Shown one piece after another: positions 20,512 through 28,705 of a stretch of 33,552 nt of DNA. Every line of letters starts with the position of its first letter. Within the stretch, counting starts at the first letter, position 1. The notes beneath the pieces were generated by a model, which worked only from the letters and a program-made list of their open reading frames with translations, had not been told where the DNA came from and made no database searches. Position numbers and translations under genes: made by a program. Origin of the DNA: a virus. The stretch covers positions 1-33,552 of the IMG/VR virus record IMGVR_UViG_3300020202_000175; one strand, given 5' to 3'.

Positions 20512-22637
20512 TGGCTCTCAGCTTTGCGTTTGACGCATCGAAGGAAACACCGGAAAGCGTAAAGCGCCGCCGCGCCATAGCGGAAGCGTTGGCGCAAAGC
20601 GTGCTCGGCAGGCATCCGCGCGATGTAGGCGAGGGCCTGTCTACGATTGGCAACGCGCTGGCGTTTCGTGCCCTGCAAGCGAAGAACGCAAAAGCGGAAG
20701 GAGCAGGGCGGTCGAGCGCAAATGACATTTTCTCCTCTCTGTTTGCCGGGTTCCCGGATGCGCCGGCCGCTCCGGGCAGCGGCGGTTCCTTCTCTGCCGC
20801 CCCAGCGCAGCCTGACGATCCGAACGTCGGCTCTACGATTGATTTCGCGCGCGCTGAAGGCGCCCGGAGCACGGTTCCGGAGGCCGGCGCGATCCGCGAA
20901 GGGTTGATTGCCCGCGGCCTTCCCGAACATGTTGCGGACGCCTTTGTCCTGAATTTCCAGGATGAGAGCGGATTGAAAACCGATATCAACGAGGCTGCAC
21001 CGATCGTTCCCGGTTCCCGTGGTGGGTTCGGCTTGTCGCAGTGGACTGGTCCGCGTCGCGTCGCGCTGGAGAAGTTCGCTACCGAGCGTGGTACGCCGAC
21101 CTCAGACCTCGATACCCAACTCGACTTCCTGATGTACGAGTTGGAGGGGCCAGAAGCAGCGGCAGCGGAGAAGATTCTCGCCGCAAAGGACACGCCGACT
21201 GCGGCGACGGCAATCCTCAATGATTTCCTGCGCCCGGCAGAAGAACATCGCGCACGGCGAGAAGCCAAATATCTGGGGGCCGGGGCTCCGGTCCAAGTCG
21301 CAAGCGCCGATCCTTCCATCGGGTTGCCGCCGGCCGATCCTGCCGCTGGTGTGTTCCAGGCCGGTGCAGAGCAGGGACTTCCGGCTGACAATCCCGGTCT
21401 GCAGGCACTTGCGGCCCTCGCTGCGCAGGAAGGCACGGCCGCGGCTCCTCTTCCCCAGCCGGGCGCTCCAATCGCTCCAGCGGCCCCCGCAGCGCCCGTA
21501 GCGCCGGGTGGTCCACCCATGCCACCACCGACCGCTGCTAACCGCGTCGCCCAGGCAGTGGTCGGTGAATTGCCCGAGATGGCCGGCAATCGCCGCGCTA
21601 CACCGGGCTCTCCGGACATTCAGCGGCTTATGAACGCGATGGGCAACGAATGGCTCTCCGAAGGCCAGAAGCGCGTTCTCGGTGCGCTGCTCGAGCAGGA
21701 GATGCAAAAGGCCGATCCGGCTTACGGGCTCCAGTTGCAGAAGGCGCGGCTCGACATGGAAAAGCAGGCGCTTGAACTTGAGCTTCTGCGCAATCCGCAG
21801 ATGTCACCTTATGAACGCGCACAGATCGATCTACGCCAGCGGCAACTGGATGCAGAATCCAAAAAGCTCTTGGAAATCTCGGAAGGCACGACCGTTTTTG
21901 ACCCAGTGTCGCGGAAACCCGTTTACACCGCGCCAAAGGACGAGGAGGCACCAACCGTCCAGACATTCTTTGGTGACGACGGCCGCGAATATAAGGCGCA
22001 GTGGGTCAATGGTGAGTGGGTCCCGATCGGGGGCGCAAAGGCGCCGAGCGGGTTCGCTATCCGCTCCACCCCGGACGGCGGATTCGAAATGGTGCAGGGC
22101 GGTGCAAAGCTGACTGAAAACCAGTCGAAGCTGACGCTCTTCCAAACGCTCCAGACGGAGACGCAGCCCGTCCTGCTCGATCTCGAAAGCCAGTGGGACC
22201 CAGCCAACGTTTCGGATGCCGCCGCGCGCTCGACGCCGATCGCCGGGAATTTCTTCAAGTCGGAGCAGGGCCAGATTTACGACGCTGCGGCCACGGCGTG
22301 GGCTGAGGGCGCGCTGCGCATCGCGACGGGCGCCGCTGCTACACCGGAGGAAATGGAGCGCACCAAAAAGGCATATTTCGCGCAGGTGGGCGACACGCCG
22401 AACACGGTCGCGTTCAAGGCGCAAATGCGCGAGATGTACAATCGCGCCATTCAGCGCGCTTTGGGCAACACTGAGGTCAAGGGCGCGCTTCCGAAGCCGA
22501 GTGAGTTTGCCAAGGCCGTTGATGAGCAGACCGCGGCACCGGCCGCGCCTGCCGTAGAGCCTGCGGCCGTTCCAGAAGGCATTGATCCCGAAGACTGGAA
22601 ATTCATGTCGCCGGAGGAAAGGCTTCTTTTCCAATGA
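20511..22637 (+). CDS. Internal virion protein with phage tail lysozyme domain
   Basis: The 708-residue protein carries a lysozyme-type domain at about 127-250: AIREGLIARGLPEHVADAFV, LNFQDESGLKTDIN with the likely catalytic Glu152, and SRGGFGLSQWTGPRRVALEK. This matches the 'phage tail lysozyme' family (Phage_lysozyme2), which opens peptidoglycan during DNA entry. The rest is Ala/Pro-rich linker (about 255-350) and long helices. The C-terminal part, EEMERTKKAYFAQVGDTPNT, recalls other internal proteins with a helical end domain. It is probably packed in the head or tail and ejected into the periplasm. It overlaps the next gene as ATGA. Confidence 0.85.
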   Translation: MALSFAFDASKETPESVKRRRAIAEALAQSVLGRHPRDVGEGLSTIGNALAFRALQAKNAKAEGAGRSSANDIFSSLFAGFPDAPAAPGSGGSFSAAPAQPDDPNVGSTIDFARAEGARSTVPEAGAIREGLIARGLPEHVADAFVLNFQDESGLKTDINEAAPIVPGSRGGFGLSQWTGPRRVALEKFATERGTPTSDLDTQLDFLMYELEGPEAAAAEKILAAKDTPTAATAILNDFLRPAEEHRARREAKYLGAGAPVQVASADPSIGLPPADPAAGVFQAGAEQGLPADNPGLQALAALAAQEGTAAAPLPQPGAPIAPAAPAAPVAPGGPPMPPPTAANRVAQAVVGELPEMAGNRRATPGSPDIQRLMNAMGNEWLSEGQKRVLGALLEQEMQKADPAYGLQLQKARLDMEKQALELELLRNPQMSPYERAQIDLRQRQLDAESKKLLEISEGTTVFDPVSRKPVYTAPKDEEAPTVQTFFGDDGREYKAQWVNGEWVPIGGAKAPSGFAIRSTPDGGFEMVQGGAKLTENQSKLTLFQTLQTETQPVLLDLESQWDPANVSDAAARSTPIAGNFFKSEQGQIYDAAATAWAEGALRIATGAAATPEEMERTKKAYFAQVGDTPNTVAFKAQMREMYNRAIQRALGNTEVKGALPKPSEFAKAVDEQTAAPAAPAVEPAAVPEGIDPEDWKFMSPEERLLFQ

Positions 22638-24772
22638 CGCCTGAACAGCAGAAAGCGCTGGCGATCGCCCGCGCGCGCCGACGCCGGGCAGAGGCCGCAA
22701 GCGCCGCTACCCCGACCGGCGCGGCCGATCTCGCACCAACTGCCGAAGATGCTGCACAACCAGCCGGGCGCGATCCGCTCGGATGGATGAAGCGTACCCG
22801 CGCCTTCAACCCGGACATGTCCGCGGAAGCGCAGGAGGCCGAAAAGGCCAGCGCGCGAGAAGGCGGGCGGGCGCTGCTCCGCACGGTGGATGCTGCAATG
22901 CGCGGTGCGGCGGATACCGCCACATTCGGGCTTGCAGATGAACTTGCAGCTGGGGCCGGTGCAGCCACGGGCGTTGGCGGTGAATTCGGCGAGTATTCTG
23001 CCAACCTTGAAGGCCAGCGCGCGCGCGACCGTTCAGATGCAGAGAATTTCCCGGCAGCTCGCTTCCCGGGGCAGGTTGCCGGCGGCCTTATGCTGGCGTC
23101 GCGCCTTCCGTCTGTGCTCGCGAATGCGTCCAGCTTGGGGGGCAGGGTGCTCGGCGGCGCGGCCACTGGTCTTGGATATGGTGGCGCGCACGGGTTTGGC
23201 TCTGGCGAAGAAGGTGTCGGCAATCGCTTGGTGCGAGCGCTGTTGGAGGGTGGCACCGGACTTACGATCGGCGCCGCGCTTCCGATGGTTGGCTCTGCGG
23301 CCACGTCGGGTGTGCGGCGCGTCGCGGATGCTCTGTTCAGCCGGGGCGCGGCGAAGGAAGTAGGCACGTCGCCAGACGTGCTCCGGGCTATTGGCCGGGT
23401 GATGGAAGCAGACGGTACGCTCGGCCCGACTGGGCAGCAGAATATGGCCGCCGCTGGGCCGGCTGCGATGCTCGCAGATGCCGGGCCGAACGCGCGCGCT
23501 GTCCTCGATACAGCCATCCAGCGCGGCGGACCAGGCGCTACCATGGCAAGGGACCGCATTGGCGAGCGGGTGGCGGCCGGTGCCGAGGACCTCGTTTCGA
23601 CGCTTGATAATACACTTGGCGTGCCCCAGGGCGTCACAGCAACTCGCACGGCCATCCGCACCGGGTCCGCGGCGGCGCGCGGCAGTGCCTACGATGACGC
23701 CTATACGGCGCCGATCGACTATTCCAAGCCGGCGGCGATGGAGATCGAGGATATCGTCAAGAACCGTGTCCCAGAATCGGCCATCAAGGCGGCAAACGCC
23801 CTGATGCGGGCTGAGGGCAACCAGTCCGCGCAAATCCTCGCCAAGATTGGCGATGACGGTTCCGTGGTGCTGGAGCGGCTTCCGGACGTTCGTCAGCTCG
23901 ATTACCTCACGCGCGGCCTCAATGAGGTAGCTGAACAGGCAAACGCGAGCGGCAAGCTCGGTGGGACGACTGCGACAGGTCGGGCCTATGGCAATCTGGC
24001 GACGGAAATTCGCGACCGGCTAAAAAGCCTCGTCCCGGAATATGAGACTGCCCTGGCAACGGCGGCCGACCCGATTCGCCGTTCGCAGGCAGTGGAACTC
24101 GGCTCCAAGCTCCTTTCCCCAGCCATGCGCCGCGATCAGGTTGCAGAGGCGGTAGCTGGCATGACGGGCGCCGAACGCGATGCGCTGGCGCAAGGCGTGC
24201 GCTCGCAGATCGATGACCTCATGGCGAACGTAACCCGCACGGTGCAGGATGGCGATGTTCCGGCAAGGGAGGCCGTCAAGGCGCTGAAAGACTTGTCCAG
24301 CCGCGCCAGCCGGGAAAAGCTTGAACTGGTGCTGGGCGAACGAGCCGGCCCGCTGTTTGACGAACTAGACCGAATTGGCCGATCGTTCGACCTCAAGGCG
24401 GCGGTTGCGGACAACTCCAAGACGTATGCCCGTCTCGCCACCGAACGTGCTGTAGGGGACATGACCAATCCCGGCGTTCTTGGGAAACTTGCTGAGGGCA
24501 AACCGCTTGAGGCAAGCAAGCGTGTGGCGCAGGCGATAACGGGAACCCGCCCGCAGGACCGCCTTGTCCAGCAGGACGCCATCTATTCCGAACTCGCCGA
24601 TTTGCTCACCCGACCAGGCGGTAGAGTCTACGACGCCGTGTCCAGAGTAGGGAAGACGGACGAATCTACACGGCTCATCGCCGATCGGCTCGCTCGCGTT
24701 CTTTCCGGGCGGAACGCATATCCACTAGCCGTGCAAGCAGAATCATACATCCCGTTAGGCCCACGCAGATAA
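22634..24772 (+). CDS. Large DNA-ejection (internal virion) protein
   Basis: The 712-residue product is the last gene of the virion operon and is predicted to be almost entirely helical. It is rich in Ala and Gly. Residues about 75-120 and 150-235 have small-residue, weakly hydrophobic stretches (AAMRGAADTATFGLADELAA, LGGRVLGGAATGLGYGGAHG, GGTGLTIGAALPMVGSAATS) of the sort found in ejected proteins that cross the inner membrane. The later part (LDYLTRGLNEVAEQANASGK and beyond) is charged and helical. Phage proteins of this size and place, such as T7 gp16 or P22 gp16/gp20, form the DNA transfer channel. The assignment is by context and composition. Confidence 0.75.
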   Translation: MTPEQQKALAIARARRRRAEAASAATPTGAADLAPTAEDAAQPAGRDPLGWMKRTRAFNPDMSAEAQEAEKASAREGGRALLRTVDAAMRGAADTATFGLADELAAGAGAATGVGGEFGEYSANLEGQRARDRSDAENFPAARFPGQVAGGLMLASRLPSVLANASSLGGRVLGGAATGLGYGGAHGFGSGEEGVGNRLVRALLEGGTGLTIGAALPMVGSAATSGVRRVADALFSRGAAKEVGTSPDVLRAIGRVMEADGTLGPTGQQNMAAAGPAAMLADAGPNARAVLDTAIQRGGPGATMARDRIGERVAAGAEDLVSTLDNTLGVPQGVTATRTAIRTGSAAARGSAYDDAYTAPIDYSKPAAMEIEDIVKNRVPESAIKAANALMRAEGNQSAQILAKIGDDGSVVLERLPDVRQLDYLTRGLNEVAEQANASGKLGGTTATGRAYGNLATEIRDRLKSLVPEYETALATAADPIRRSQAVELGSKLLSPAMRRDQVAEAVAGMTGAERDALAQGVRSQIDDLMANVTRTVQDGDVPAREAVKALKDLSSRASREKLELVLGERAGPLFDELDRIGRSFDLKAAVADNSKTYARLATERAVGDMTNPGVLGKLAEGKPLEASKRVAQAITGTRPQDRLVQQDAIYSELADLLTRPGGRVYDAVSRVGKTDESTRLIADRLARVLSGRNAYPLAVQAESYIPLGPRR

Positions 24773-24884
24773 GAAGATATAGCCAAACGGGCAGCGTCTC
24801 TGACAGGCTCCACAACCACCGGCCGAAGAAGAAGCAAACCACTACCGCAATGGCGGCGCCGATAATCTGATAAATTTTCTCCAA
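24675..24884 (-). CDS. Small two-helix membrane protein (TTG start)
   Basis: Read on the minus strand from TTG 24884, with AGGA 7 bases before it, this 69-residue product has two clear membrane segments: IIGAAIAVVVCFFFGRWLW (about 7-25) and LPVWLYLLICVGLTGCMILL (about 31-50), followed by a strongly basic tail (MRSARKERERADRR). That is a typical small inner-membrane protein, and the positive-inside rule predicts both ends in the cytoplasm. Its 3' end overlaps the convergent ejection-protein gene by 98 bases. It could be a holin-like or superinfection-related moron; there is no family evidence. Confidence 0.55.
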   Translation of the reverse strand: MEKIYQIIGAAIAVVVCFFFGRWLWSLSETLPVWLYLLICVGLTGCMILLARLVDMRSARKERERADRR

Positions 24885-24953
24885 TCACGCATCCTAAGAG
24901 CAGTCAGCCGCGCGAATATGCGCTCTGCGGGGCCGGCGTTCAAGACGCGGGGA

Positions 24954-25337
24954 TTATAGACAGTTCCTCAGGATCGAGCCGCACGCTTCTTCGGGAGAAA
25001 ACAAACCGCCGCCTGATGAGCGGTAATTCACCGACGCAACGACGCCGTTCTGGATAGCAAACGTGGCGACGCATTGAGACTGCCGCGACACGCCCGTCAT
25101 GATGATCGAACTGCCGACAGAATTGGCGATCATTCCGCCGCGGGAGCGTCCAGTGGCTCCGTAAGAGAGATATTCAGTCGCGCCGTCCTGATAGACCTGA
25201 TCCGGCGCTCCGAGGCAGGTGAGAATAGCGCCCTTTGGCTTTCCAACGAGGTTCGTTCTCGCCTTTCCGGCCGTCTGCTGGTTAGCGATGGTGCAGCCGC
25301 ACAATGCGGCGAGCGCGAAGAGCGCAATGTACTTCAT
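24954..25337 (-). CDS. Putative outer-membrane lipoprotein (moron candidate)
   Basis: The 127-residue minus-strand product has a lipoprotein signal peptide: MKYIALFALAALCGC, with the modified Cys at 15 in the lipobox LCGC (Cys at -2 is less usual). The mature part contains KPKGAILTCLGAPDQVYQDG and ATEYLSYGA, a beta-alpha pattern found in SmpA/OmlA-like and other small alphaproteobacterial lipoproteins, then a Gly/Ser-rich middle and two more cysteines near the end. The start ATG 25337 has GGAG at 8 bases. On the opposite strand from the virion genes, it may be expressed in the lysogen or early and could alter the cell surface, for example in superinfection exclusion. Confidence 0.72.
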   Translation of the reverse strand: MKYIALFALAALCGCTIANQQTAGKARTNLVGKPKGAILTCLGAPDQVYQDGATEYLSYGATGRSRGGMIANSVGSSIIMTGVSRQSQCVATFAIQNGVVASVNYRSSGGGLFSPEEACGSILRNCL

Positions 25338-25400
25338 GCTTCATTCTCCCCCGCTGTGTGGGAGGACGATAGCAGGCAAGACCCGAACTGGCGAGTCGAG

Positions 25401-25412
25401 GCGTGGCCACGC
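25401..25412. promoter_or_regulatory. Perfect 12-base palindrome
   Basis: GCGTGGCCACGC reads the same on both strands. It lies in the 198-base gap between the start of the minus-strand lipoprotein gene and the plus-strand collar-fibre gene, about 65 bases upstream of the lipoprotein ATG, so it could be an operator. The evidence is the symmetry and the location only. Confidence 0.25.
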
Positions 25413-25490
25413 AAGCGAAGAAGAGCCCGGCATCGGTTTCTAGCGACGGCTAAAACCAGAGCTGTCCCGTTTTCTACATCGAGAACAATA

Positions 25491-25516
25491 AAGGCGTCCT
25501 TCGCGGGACGCCTTTT
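25491..25516 (+). terminator. Intrinsic terminator upstream of the collar-fibre gene
   Basis: AAGGCGTCC (25491-25499) and GGACGCCTT (25506-25514) make a perfect 9-base stem with loop TTCGCG, followed by further T residues. On the other strand the stem is followed by TATTGTTC, so it may work both ways. The ribosome site GGAG of the next gene follows just 6 bases later, placing the terminator inside that gene's leader. Confidence 0.75.
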
Positions 25517-25535
25517 CCTTTGGAGTATTCAGACA

Positions 25536-26336
25536 ATGCCAAGATCAGGCGGCGTTTACAACTTACCGCCCGGATATCTGGCGGTTGCGGGCCAGAAAAT
25601 TCTGGCGTCGCAGCACAATCCGCCGTTGGAAGATATCGCACAGGCACTGACGGGTTCGTTGCCGCGGGACGGCACGGGGCCGATGCAGGGCAATCTGCCG
25701 GTCGGGGGGTTCCGGATTACCGGCATGGCTGACGGTATCGCGCCAACCGATGGCGCGACGCTTGGGCAGGCGACGGCGCAGGTCCCGATCGGTTCAGTCA
25801 TGGACTATGCCGGCGCGATCACTCCTCCGAATTGGCTGCTCTGCTTCGGGCAAGAGGTGTCCCGAAGCACTTTCGCGCAACTCTTTGCCGTACTGGGCAC
25901 TACCTATGGCGCGGGCAACGGCGCAACGACATTCAACCTGCCCGATCTGCGCGGGCGTGTCGTTGCTGGCAAAGACGACATGGGTGGCACATCAGCCAAC
26001 CGGCTGACCGGACAGTCTGGTGGCGTGAATGGCGACACGCTCGGCGGCACGGGTGGCGCCGAGCGACACGGCCTGACCGCGCTTGAGGGTCCCCTGCACA
26101 ACCATTCTGCAATCGTCACCGATCCGGGCCACGTGCACCCGGCAGCCGCCTACGGCACGGCTACGGGCGGACCCAACACCCAATATTGGACAGCCACCGG
26201 CGGTAACGCCGCCAACACGAGTTCAGCCACGACCGGCATCTCGGTGACAATCACAAACTCCGGTAACGGAGCCGGGCACAATAACGTCCAGCCGACGCTG
26301 ATCTTGAACAAAATCATCAAGGCTTTAGCCGGCTAG
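25536..26336 (+). CDS. Tail fibre/collar-domain protein
   Basis: The start is ATG 25536 (GGAG 10 bases upstream); the frame is open far upstream but crosses the opposite-strand lipoprotein gene and the terminator. Of 266 residues, about 83-150 form a phage tail collar domain (PIGSVMDYAGAITPPNWLLC, then TTYGAGNGATTFNLPDLRGR). The remainder is a Gly/His/Thr-rich region with GPLHNHS and DPGHVHP, resembling the metal-binding HxH knitted segments of T4 short-fibre-like proteins, and an end with GHNNVQPTLILNKIIKAL, the typical close of such proteins. It probably sits at the tail tip and binds the cell surface. Confidence 0.87.
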   Translation: MPRSGGVYNLPPGYLAVAGQKILASQHNPPLEDIAQALTGSLPRDGTGPMQGNLPVGGFRITGMADGIAPTDGATLGQATAQVPIGSVMDYAGAITPPNWLLCFGQEVSRSTFAQLFAVLGTTYGAGNGATTFNLPDLRGRVVAGKDDMGGTSANRLTGQSGGVNGDTLGGTGGAERHGLTALEGPLHNHSAIVTDPGHVHPAAAYGTATGGPNTQYWTATGGNAANTSSATTGISVTITNSGNGAGHNNVQPTLILNKIIKALAG

Positions 26337-26361
26337 GCACCCATCCAGAAACGCACGTCCG

Positions 26362-26384
26362 CCGCCCTTTGAGGGTGGTTTTTT
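26362..26384 (+). terminator. Intrinsic terminator upstream of the repeat-bearing fibre gene
   Basis: CCGCCC (26362-26367) pairs with GGGTGG (26373-26378, one G-T wobble) around loop TTTGA, followed by six T residues. It ends 2-3 bases before the GGAG ribosome site of the next gene (ATG 26397), again placing the terminator within a leader. Confidence 0.7.
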
Positions 26385-26396
26385 GTTGGAGCAAAT

Positions 26397-27941
26397 ATGG
26401 CCAACATCCGCATCAATAACCTGCCTCCCGAGCCCAATCCGCAGCCCACAGATGTTGTGCCGATCGATGGCGCAACCACGCGGAAGGCGACCCTCGCTGC
26501 CGTGGCGACTTCGGTAAGGCCATTCGCTTCTCAGGCGGAAGCGGAAGCCGGTGTTGACAACACCAAAACCATGACCCCGCTGTCATCCGCCCAGGCAATC
26601 GCGGCGATCGGCGGTGGCCTTTTTGCCACGACCACACAGGGAGCGAAAGCGGATACCGCCGTTCAGCCCACGCGCCAGGTCAACACCGGGACTGGGCTGA
26701 CCGGCGGTGGCGACCTCTCGGCGAACCGCACGATTGAATTGAATGCTGCCAGCATCGCATCCCTGGCGAAGGCGGATACTGCGGTTCAGCCGAGCCGTAC
26801 CATCTCGGCCGGGACGGGCTTGACCGGCGGCGGCGATCTGTCGGCGAACCGGACACTCTCGGTTGATCCGAACGTGCTGGCCGCCACGCTGCCAGTCGGC
26901 GGGGCTACGGGCCAGACACTCCGCAAAGCGTCCAATGCCGACTACGACACCGAATGGAGCAACCCGCCCGGCGGCGGCGACATGCTCGCCTCGGTTTACG
27001 ACCCGACGAACGTCGCGGCGGATGCCTTCAACCGGACGAATTTCCACGGCATTACGCCAATCAGCGGTGGTGGGACTGGCGCGTCGTCCGCGGTCGGCGG
27101 CTTTGACGCGCTCGCGGCCCGCGGCTCCGATGTCCCAACGGCCGCGACGCTCAATCTCGACAGCGCAAACGCGCCAGTAGTGGATCTCACGGGATCGGTC
27201 ACTGTCACGGCGGTAACCCTGACCTCTGGGCGTTGGCGCATCGCGCGTGCCGCAGGCGCTTTCCAGATCACGGCCGGCGCTTCGCTCATCGTCAACGGAT
27301 CGGTGTCCGTCAGCTTCACGACGATCGGCGGCGATTTGTTGCTGTTCCAAGGCTATGCCGCGGGCGTCGTTCGCGTTTGGCTGATCGGCAATTCGGGCCG
27401 AAGCATTTTGCCAGGGCTTGGTACTGCCGGGCAACTGCTCAGAGTCAACAGCAGCGGCTCGGCGCTTGAGTATGGGGCGAACATCACCCTTGCTACGCCC
27501 CAGGCTACCACCTCCGGCACAGGCGTCACGTTTTCCAGCATCCCAGCGTCGGTCAGGCAGATTGCCATCAACTTTTCGGGCGTTTCCGTCAGCGGCACCG
27601 CCAATCTTTTCATACAGATTGGCGACGCAGGAGGGGTCGAAGGCAGTGGATACCTGGGCTCCGGCAACTTCAACGGGGGTACCGCGACCAACTTCACATT
27701 AGGGTTTGGTGTCGTGAGCGCGACCGCCGCCAACGTCATCCACGGAACTGTGTTTCTCACGCTCATTGATCCATCAGCCAACACGTGGGCCGCATCCGGC
27801 ACATTGGCGATATCCAACTCAGCGGGCGTCATAAACGTGGCCGGCACGAAGTCGCTTAGCGCCATACTTGATCGCGTGTTCATAGCACCGGGCGGGGCCG
27901 ACACGTTCGACGCCGGTAGCATCAACATCGCATATCACTAG
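26397..27941 (+). CDS. Tail fibre protein with internal sequence repeats
   Basis: The 514-residue product has a short helical N-terminal anchor (MANIRINNLPPEPNPQPTDV, then KATLAAVATSVRPFASQAEA). It is followed by two copies of a 32-residue repeat at about 84-115 and 125-156, sharing KADTAVQP and GTGLTGGGDLSANRT; this repeat is widespread in phage fibres. A long Gly/Ala/Ser/Thr/Val beta shaft and tip follow, with a DITP-like ISGGGTGASS linker (a common knob-joining motif). The C-terminal 170 residues (TSGTGVTFSSIPASVRQIAI onward) look like a beta-sandwich receptor-binding tip. The start has GGAG 6 bases before ATG 26397. It is a second type of fibre in this genome. Confidence 0.87.
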   Translation: MANIRINNLPPEPNPQPTDVVPIDGATTRKATLAAVATSVRPFASQAEAEAGVDNTKTMTPLSSAQAIAAIGGGLFATTTQGAKADTAVQPTRQVNTGTGLTGGGDLSANRTIELNAASIASLAKADTAVQPSRTISAGTGLTGGGDLSANRTLSVDPNVLAATLPVGGATGQTLRKASNADYDTEWSNPPGGGDMLASVYDPTNVAADAFNRTNFHGITPISGGGTGASSAVGGFDALAARGSDVPTAATLNLDSANAPVVDLTGSVTVTAVTLTSGRWRIARAAGAFQITAGASLIVNGSVSVSFTTIGGDLLLFQGYAAGVVRVWLIGNSGRSILPGLGTAGQLLRVNSSGSALEYGANITLATPQATTSGTGVTFSSIPASVRQIAINFSGVSVSGTANLFIQIGDAGGVEGSGYLGSGNFNGGTATNFTLGFGVVSATAANVIHGTVFLTLIDPSANTWAASGTLAISNSAGVINVAGTKSLSAILDRVFIAPGGADTFDAGSINIAYH

Positions 27942-27953
27942 GAGACATCCCCG

Positions 27954-28295
27954 ATGCATCTGGCAGTGATGTCATGGGACGCAGCGACTCTTCGCGTCAC
28001 CAAATGGGCTCGGTTCGATACGCAGGGCGAGGCGGCGGCGCATGTCGCGGCTCGCGCCGGGCAATACCCCGAAGCCTTTGCGGTTGAGTACAACGGCCCG
28101 CTCCAGGCAGCGATTGTTGATCCCATCGCCAAAACGGTTTCGGTCGGCTCCTTGCCACAGCCTGACATCGATGCCGCGACGAACGGCGACGCCCTTCGCG
28201 AACGCCAGCGCGCCGAGAAGAAGGCGCATGCCCTTTCCCTGATCGCTCAGGGGAAAACTGAGGAAGCAATGAAGGAGCTATTGGAGTTGATCTGA
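27954..28295 (+). CDS. Small protein of the second fibre cassette, possible fibre chaperone
   Basis: The 113-residue product follows the fibre gene after 12 bases, with GGAGA before ATG 27954. The first half is mixed (WDAATLRVTKWARFDTQGEA, then PEAFAVEYNGPLQAAIVDPI). The second half is a charged helix (ALRERQRAEKKAHALSLIAQ, then KTEEAMKELLELI). This plan of a small beta domain plus a long C-terminal helix is common for fibre-assembly helper proteins encoded after their fibre, but I recognise no specific family. It is separated from the next small gene by one base. Confidence 0.68.
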   Translation: MHLAVMSWDAATLRVTKWARFDTQGEAAAHVAARAGQYPEAFAVEYNGPLQAAIVDPIAKTVSVGSLPQPDIDAATNGDALRERQRAEKKAHALSLIAQGKTEEAMKELLELI

Positions 28296-28296
28296 C

Positions 28297-28602
28297 ATGG
28301 CACACATTCGATATGATGCCTCGACGGCCGGCGGCCAGCTTGTCGCAATAGCGACGGCGAAACTGCTCGGTGCGATCGAGGACTTCCGCAACCTGAAGGG
28401 TATGGTCGATCAGGTTGGCAACATCGGCGGGTCCTTTTCCGCCACCAACTTCCAGTCCGGCAACAATGTCGTGTTTGCAGTGGATGCGGCCGACTGCCAG
28501 GCTTTCAACGATCAGGTGTCGGCGATCGACACGGCCTTGTCGGCGATGCTCGCCGATGACGGCAATGAAGGACGCATCTACAGCCTTTTCCAGGCTGGCT
28601 AA
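28297..28602 (+). CDS. Small hypothetical protein ending the second fibre cassette
   Basis: The 101-residue product begins MAHIRYDASTAGGQLVAIAT and reads as helix-rich (LLGAIEDFRNLKGMVDQVGN) followed by a mixed region (GNNVVFAVDAADCQAFNDQV). It starts one base after the previous stop with GGAG about 11 bases upstream. The composition is that of a small soluble protein. No family is recognised; the location suggests association with the fibres or the tail. Confidence 0.65.
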   Translation: MAHIRYDASTAGGQLVAIATAKLLGAIEDFRNLKGMVDQVGNIGGSFSATNFQSGNNVVFAVDAADCQAFNDQVSAIDTALSAMLADDGNEGRIYSLFQAG

Positions 28603-28612
28603 GCGGACCCGA

Positions 28613-28672
28613 CAGGAGCGTGCACTCCTGCCGAGCCCTAACCCTCACGCGCCTTGCGGTGCGTTCAGGCTC
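28613..28672. other. Hairpin pair in a convergent intergenic gap
   Basis: Two folded units fill most of the gap between the fibre cassette and the opposing thermonuclease gene: CAGGAG/CTCCTG around a 6-base loop (28613-28630), and GAGCC/GGCTC (28633-28672) enclosing a 7-base stem ACGCGCC/GGTGCGT with loop TTGC. No T-run follows on either strand. The pair may end transcription from both sides or protect the 3' ends of the convergent messages. Confidence 0.4.
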
Positions 28673-28705
28673 CCATCAGTTTCCAACGGCCATCCTTCGA
28701 AGCGG

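Noticed and set aside
24624-24631. GGCGGTAG, the core of the E. coli ops (RfaH-recruiting) element
   Set aside because: It lies inside the ejection-protein coding frame, with no leader or T-rich continuation, so an 8-base chance match is likely.
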